DNA of 64,000 nt from Peromyscus leucopus (Eukaryota; Chordata; Mammalia; Rodentia; Cricetidae), in contig NC_051075.1 in assembly GCF_004664715.2 (NCBI RefSeq), positions 90,929,709 to 90,993,708 on the forward strand. The letters run 5' to 3'. The translations under genes were made by a program, and so were the position numbers. Shown here one piece after another: positions 60,286-64,000 of this stretch; position 1 is the first letter of the stretch; the number at the start of each line of letters is the position of its first letter. The notes beneath the pieces are model-generated. The model had not been told where the DNA came from, did not search any database, and saw nothing but the letters and a program-made list of their open reading frames with translations.

Positions 60286-61327
60286 TTTCAGAGTGAGTTT
60301 TTGTTAAAGGAAAAAGAGAAGCTGTGAGGCCGGGCTTGCCTTGGGATTCCCGGCTCTGGAAAGGAAAAAGCTTTGGGCTTTAGAATGTGGAGGGATATGG
60401 ATCCACAGAGCTGGAATGTGTGCATTGTGACACCCGGGACGTTTGGTTTGCTCTCAACATTTGCTGGACATTAGCAGGGTGGTGGCCTGTAATCTTAGCA
60501 CTTGGGGAGGCTGAGGCTGGAGACTTACCCTGACAAACACCAACTCTCTGTCTCAAAACATAAACCAACGTGATGATGTTTGTAGTTTAGAAGCTGTTTC
60601 CATCACACATCCTGGGAGCTCTGGTGAGCATACCTGTACCCTCCAAACCTGGGAATCACAAATAACTTAGCTATAGCTCCGTAGTAGGATTCATTGGATT
60701 TAAAGTGATACATTTTTCCAATAGCTTAAGTACACACTGAACTTCAGCTGCCAAGAAACTTGAAGGTTGTGTAGTTCAGCTCTCGTGATAAAGGAACCTG
60801 AGCTCCAGGCACTTAATCCCATTGTCACATATATTTTTGTCAGGGCAATGACTGAGATCCTTAATTCATTTCAAATGTGCTACACTACTTCCTTAGACCC
60901 AGTTTCTACATTACTGGAGTATAATTTAAGTACCAGTAAAGTTACTCGCCCATAGAAAGCTGGATTTTAAACGTAAAACTACCAAAAACTTTTGGAGGGC
61001 ATTTACACAAACTTTTAAATTCCAGTGTAATTCCTCTCACAGAAAGTTTAGTATCAATAGAATTGGGTTACTATGTTTCCCCCACTTCTGATCCTGACAG
61101 ATTTCGTCAGAGGTTCACGATCTCAAACGTCTGGTCCCTTGGAACAACGGGAGCCATCTTAACATTCCCTTGTCCCTCTGAGCTGAGAATCCTACAAATC
61201 CTGCAGCTTGTTCCATTTTCATCGTGTTTTCACCATTCCCCCAGTTTATTCTATTCTTGTTTTTACCAGGTTGTTGTCTTAAGTTCCTCTGTCTCTTCCA
61301 GCCTCTGCAGGCACCGTGTTCACTCAC

Positions 61328-61336
61328 ATACACACA

Positions 61337-61373
<37 letters not shown>
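61328..61373 (+). repeat. CA microsatellite
   Basis: About 20 CA units with one 'aaacac' break, next to a B1. Confidence 0.9.
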
Positions 61374-61375
<2 letters not shown>

Positions 61376-61384
61376 TAAAAACTA

Positions 61385-61770
61385 AAAGTCAGGCGTGGTA
61401 GCTCACACTTGTAATCGCAGCACTTGGGAAGCAGAAGGAGATGGATCTCTGAGTTCGAGGCCAGCCTGGTCTACAGAGTGAGTTCCAGGACAGCCAGGGC
61501 TACACAGGAAAATCCTGTCTCAAAAAAACAAACAACAAGCTGAGGGTGCAGCTCTGTTGGCAGAGTGCTTGCTCTGAGTACACAAAGCACAGGGTTCCCT
61601 CCCAGCACCACCTCCACCGGGGGGGGGGGTAGCTGCCTATGCCGTTCATCCTAGAACTTGAGAAGTGGAAGCAGGAAGATCAGAAAATCAAGGTCATCCT
61701 CTACTACATACTGAGTTTGAGGCCAGCCTGGGCTACATAAGACCCTGTCTCAAATAAAATAATATAAAAC
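61385..61770 (+). mobile_element. B1 SINE and a B4 (ID-B1) composite
   Basis: B1 61389-61530 ('gttcgaggccagcctggtct'); ID half 61540-61612 and B1 half 61630-61755. Confidence 0.8.
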
Positions 61771-62059
61771 AACTGATGTTTATCAAAAAGCATAATATTG
61801 TTAAATTTTTTTATCCAAGATATTTTTTCAAAACTTTTCAACCTTGGCCCACTAGACATCTTTAGTTGAACAAATTCAGTTCAGTTCATTGACTACAAGA
61901 AGAATAAAAGTGTGTTGGAATTTGGAGACAGTCTAAGAGAAAGAAGGTTCCAATTAGGTTCAGCACTTTCAAAAATCAAAAGTAATCCCTACTGACCATC
62001 CTATGTCATGCCATACCAAAAGGGATTCCTTAGCATGTTGAATATTTTAAATTGAAGGA

Positions 62060-62250
62060 AGTTTTTGTTTTTGTTTTTGTTTTTTAATATATTTTTAGTT
62101 TTTCTAGACAGGGTTTCTCTGTGTAGCCCTGGCTGTCCTGGAACTCTCTCTGTAGACTAGGCTGGCCTCGAGAACTCAGATATTCACCTGCCTCTGCCTC
62201 CCAAGTTCTGGAATTAAAGGCCTACACCACCCCACCCCCCAGCCTGGCTT
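62060..62250 (-). mobile_element. B1 SINE
   Basis: 'agacagggtttctctgtgta' with a TTTTTG-repeat tail. Confidence 0.88.
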
Positions 62251-62337
62251 AAGCTGAAGGAATTTAAGAAAGACTCCTTTATGCTCTAGTCTTCTCTGAG
62301 GCAGATGATAAGATCCTTATGTGAAAAAATGTCCTTG

Positions 62338-62540
62338 ACAAGTGCTGTAGAGGTGCTCACAAGTCAGGAGCACTTGCTGCTCTGCAGAGGACCCAGGCTC
62401 AGTTCCTACAAGGCAGCCCATGAATTGTAACTCCAATTCCAGAAGATCTGACGCCCTCTTCTGGCCTCTAAGGGCAATGCATGCCAATGTATAGACACAC
62501 CAGGCAAAACTCACACACATAAAGTAAATCTAAAATTTTA
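62338..62540 (+). mobile_element. B3/B2-type SINE
   Basis: 'aactccaattccagaagatc' and 'aaagtaaatctaaa' tail. Confidence 0.75.
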
Positions 62541-62657
62541 AACCTGGAAAGCATCCAAATGTTTCTCAAGTATATATACACAACAGGATATTATATAGCA
62601 ATAAAAACAAGTAAATTGCCACTATACACTAAATGGATGATTGAAAAAAGAAAGTCA

Positions 62658-62970
62658 AGCCGGGCAGCGGTGGCACATGCCTTTAATCCCAGCACTTGGG
62701 AGACAGAGCCAGGTGGGTCTCTGTGAGTTCAAGGCCAGCCTGGTCCACAGAGTGAGTTCCAGGACAGGCTCCAAAGCTACACAGAGAAATCCTGTCTCAA
62801 AAGATAAAAAAAAAAAAAAAAAAAAAAGGGTCCAGGTAAAGGAGCTTGCTGCCAAGCCTGACAACCTGAGTTCAAGCCCCAGGACCCACATGGTGAAGAG
62901 AGAGAACCAACTCTGTACATTGTTCTCTGGCCTCTACACATATAACAAAATATATAAACAGAAAGATTCT
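62658..62970 (+). mobile_element. Young-looking B1 then B4-type SINE
   Basis: B1 62658-62826 ('gccgggcagcggtggcacat', A20 tail); B4-type 62830-62965 ('gacaacctgagttcaagccc'). Confidence 0.88.
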
Positions 62971-62994
62971 TAAGGAAAAATACTATTCATTCAT

Positions 62995-63345
62995 TCATTT
63001 TGGAGACAAGGTGTCACCATGTAGCCCAGGTTGATCTAGAACTTGCTAGATCTAGCCCAGGCTACTGATCTGCTGAGATCTCCACCCTCTCCCATTATGT
63101 AGCCCAGGCTGGCCTTCAACTCAGTTCTCCTGTCTCAACCTCTCACCCTCCCCAGTGCTGGGGTCATACTTATGTGACCCCACAACCTACTCACTAATGC
63201 CAAATTTTTAAATTTTAAAGCAAAAGATATGACATCTGTTTGTAATCCTGGACCAGGCTGGCCTTGAACTCACAGAGATCTGCATGCCTTTTGCTCTGCA
63301 TCCCACGTGCTGGGATTAAAGATGTATGCCATGATGACCACTAAG
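62995..63345 (-). mobile_element. Old B1 units
   Basis: 62998-63180 and 63245-63345 ('gaccaggctggccttgaact'). Confidence 0.7.
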
Positions 63346-63434
63346 TAGTATGCATTTTATATGTGTTTGGGTGTTTTTGGGGTTTTCTTTTTTGTTTGTT
63401 TGGTTGGTTGGTTGTTTTGTTTTGTTTTGTTTTG

Positions 63435-63605
63435 TTTTTTGCCTGTTATGTCCGTGTACCGTGTTCATGCAGTACCCAGAGAAGCCAGAAGAGAGCATCA
63501 GATCCCCTGGAACTGGAGAAGGTGGTGAGTTGCCCAGTGGGTGCTGGGACTTGAACTCCAACCTTTGGAAGAGCAGCTAGAACTGTTACCCATCTCTCTA
63601 GCCCC
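63435..63605 (-). mobile_element. B3-type SINE
   Basis: 'gagcatcagatcccctggaa' and 'ttacccatctctctagccc'. Confidence 0.75.
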
Positions 63606-63746
63606 TCCCCACCCCACCACCCTACCCTTGCCCCAGACCACCTTCTTGATCATGGTGTCTCCCCTGCAAGGTGAGTATTTAGTTGTATCTTCTGTATTAC
63701 TTACAATGTTAAAGTTGCACAGATTTAACTTTTGACTCCTCATCTG

Positions 63747-63747
<1 letters not shown>

Positions 63748-63799
<52 letters not shown>

Positions 63800-63856
63800 A
63801 GGACCAGAAGGATTTGGGATTTGTTCCTGATATCAGCATAAACACTCCTGGCACAC

Positions 63857-63915
<59 letters not shown>

Positions 63916-63985
63916 ATGTATACATCAGGACCAGAAGGATTTCTTCCTGATATTAGCATAAACACTCCCAGCATATTCCAGGCCA
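63748..63985 (+). repeat. Tandem duplication of a GT repeat plus 55-base motif
   Basis: 'tcaggaccagaaggattt' and 'agcataaacactcc' occur at 63798-63850 and again at 63926-63970, each preceded by a long GT run (the second with GTAT units). Confidence 0.85.
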
Positions 63986-64000
63986 GAGCTCCGCTTAGCC

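Larger units (their letters stand above)
59903..64000. other. Flank upstream of DNAAF4, no gene found
   Basis: After the CpG island the sequence is SINEs, simple repeats and unassigned DNA. 60.56-61.34 kb and 61.77-62.05 kb contain no repeat or exon that I recognise. Confidence 0.7.

Overview
The window is a stretch of rodent nuclear chromosome. Dense B1, B2, B3/B4 and ID SINEs, long simple repeats, endogenous-retrovirus LTRs and short exons with GT/AG splice sites all show this. The B1 copies (a 'tttgcgcctttcctgg' middle and a 'caccaccgcccggc' head) and the LTR families suggest a cricetid (hamster, vole or deer-mouse group) rather than house mouse. That species call is inference. Gene content and order match the mammalian DNAAF4 - PIERCE2 (C15orf65) - CCPG1 neighbourhood (human 15q21).

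Three protein genes are supported. CCPG1, an ER-phagy receptor, lies on the minus strand at the left. Its first five coding exons (17299 down to 3438, residues 1-235) are present, and the rest of the gene runs off the left edge. PIERCE2, a microtubule-inner protein of motile cilia, lies on the plus strand (26547-29993, two coding exons) and shares a CpG-island bidirectional promoter with CCPG1. DNAAF4 (DYX1C1), a dynein-arm assembly co-chaperone, lies on the minus strand (59902 down to 41928). All nine coding exons join in phase to 420 codons plus a stop, with no frameshift or premature stop.

Layout: 1-17.3 kb is CCPG1 coding exons and introns; 13.3-16.05 kb of this is a palindromic, non-autonomous endogenous retrovirus. 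17.3-26.0 kb is CCPG1 intron 1. 25.6-26.6 kb is the bidirectional promoter. 26.5-30.1 kb is PIERCE2. 30.1-41.5 kb is intergenic, holding a probable old LTR, a solo LTR inside a B1, a 5'-truncated provirus and a 0.8-kb C-rich minisatellite. 41.5-59.9 kb is DNAAF4. 59.9-64 kb is its upstream flank.

DNAAF4 and PIERCE2 both serve motile cilia: one pre-assembles dynein in the cytoplasm, the other sits inside the doublet microtubules to which dynein docks. Both promoters carry RFX X-box-like sequence, good in PIERCE2 and degenerate in DNAAF4. CCPG1 serves ER turnover and shares only the promoter island. I found no new gene system. The most unusual structures are the ERV palindrome at 13.3-16.05 kb, a TTC/TCC tract beside the DNAAF4 exon-4 donor that stays open in frame, and the G-rich (minus strand) minisatellite at 37.9-38.7 kb. 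Splice sites were read by eye from reading-frame continuity and protein families known to me; SINE limits are good to about 10-20 bases.
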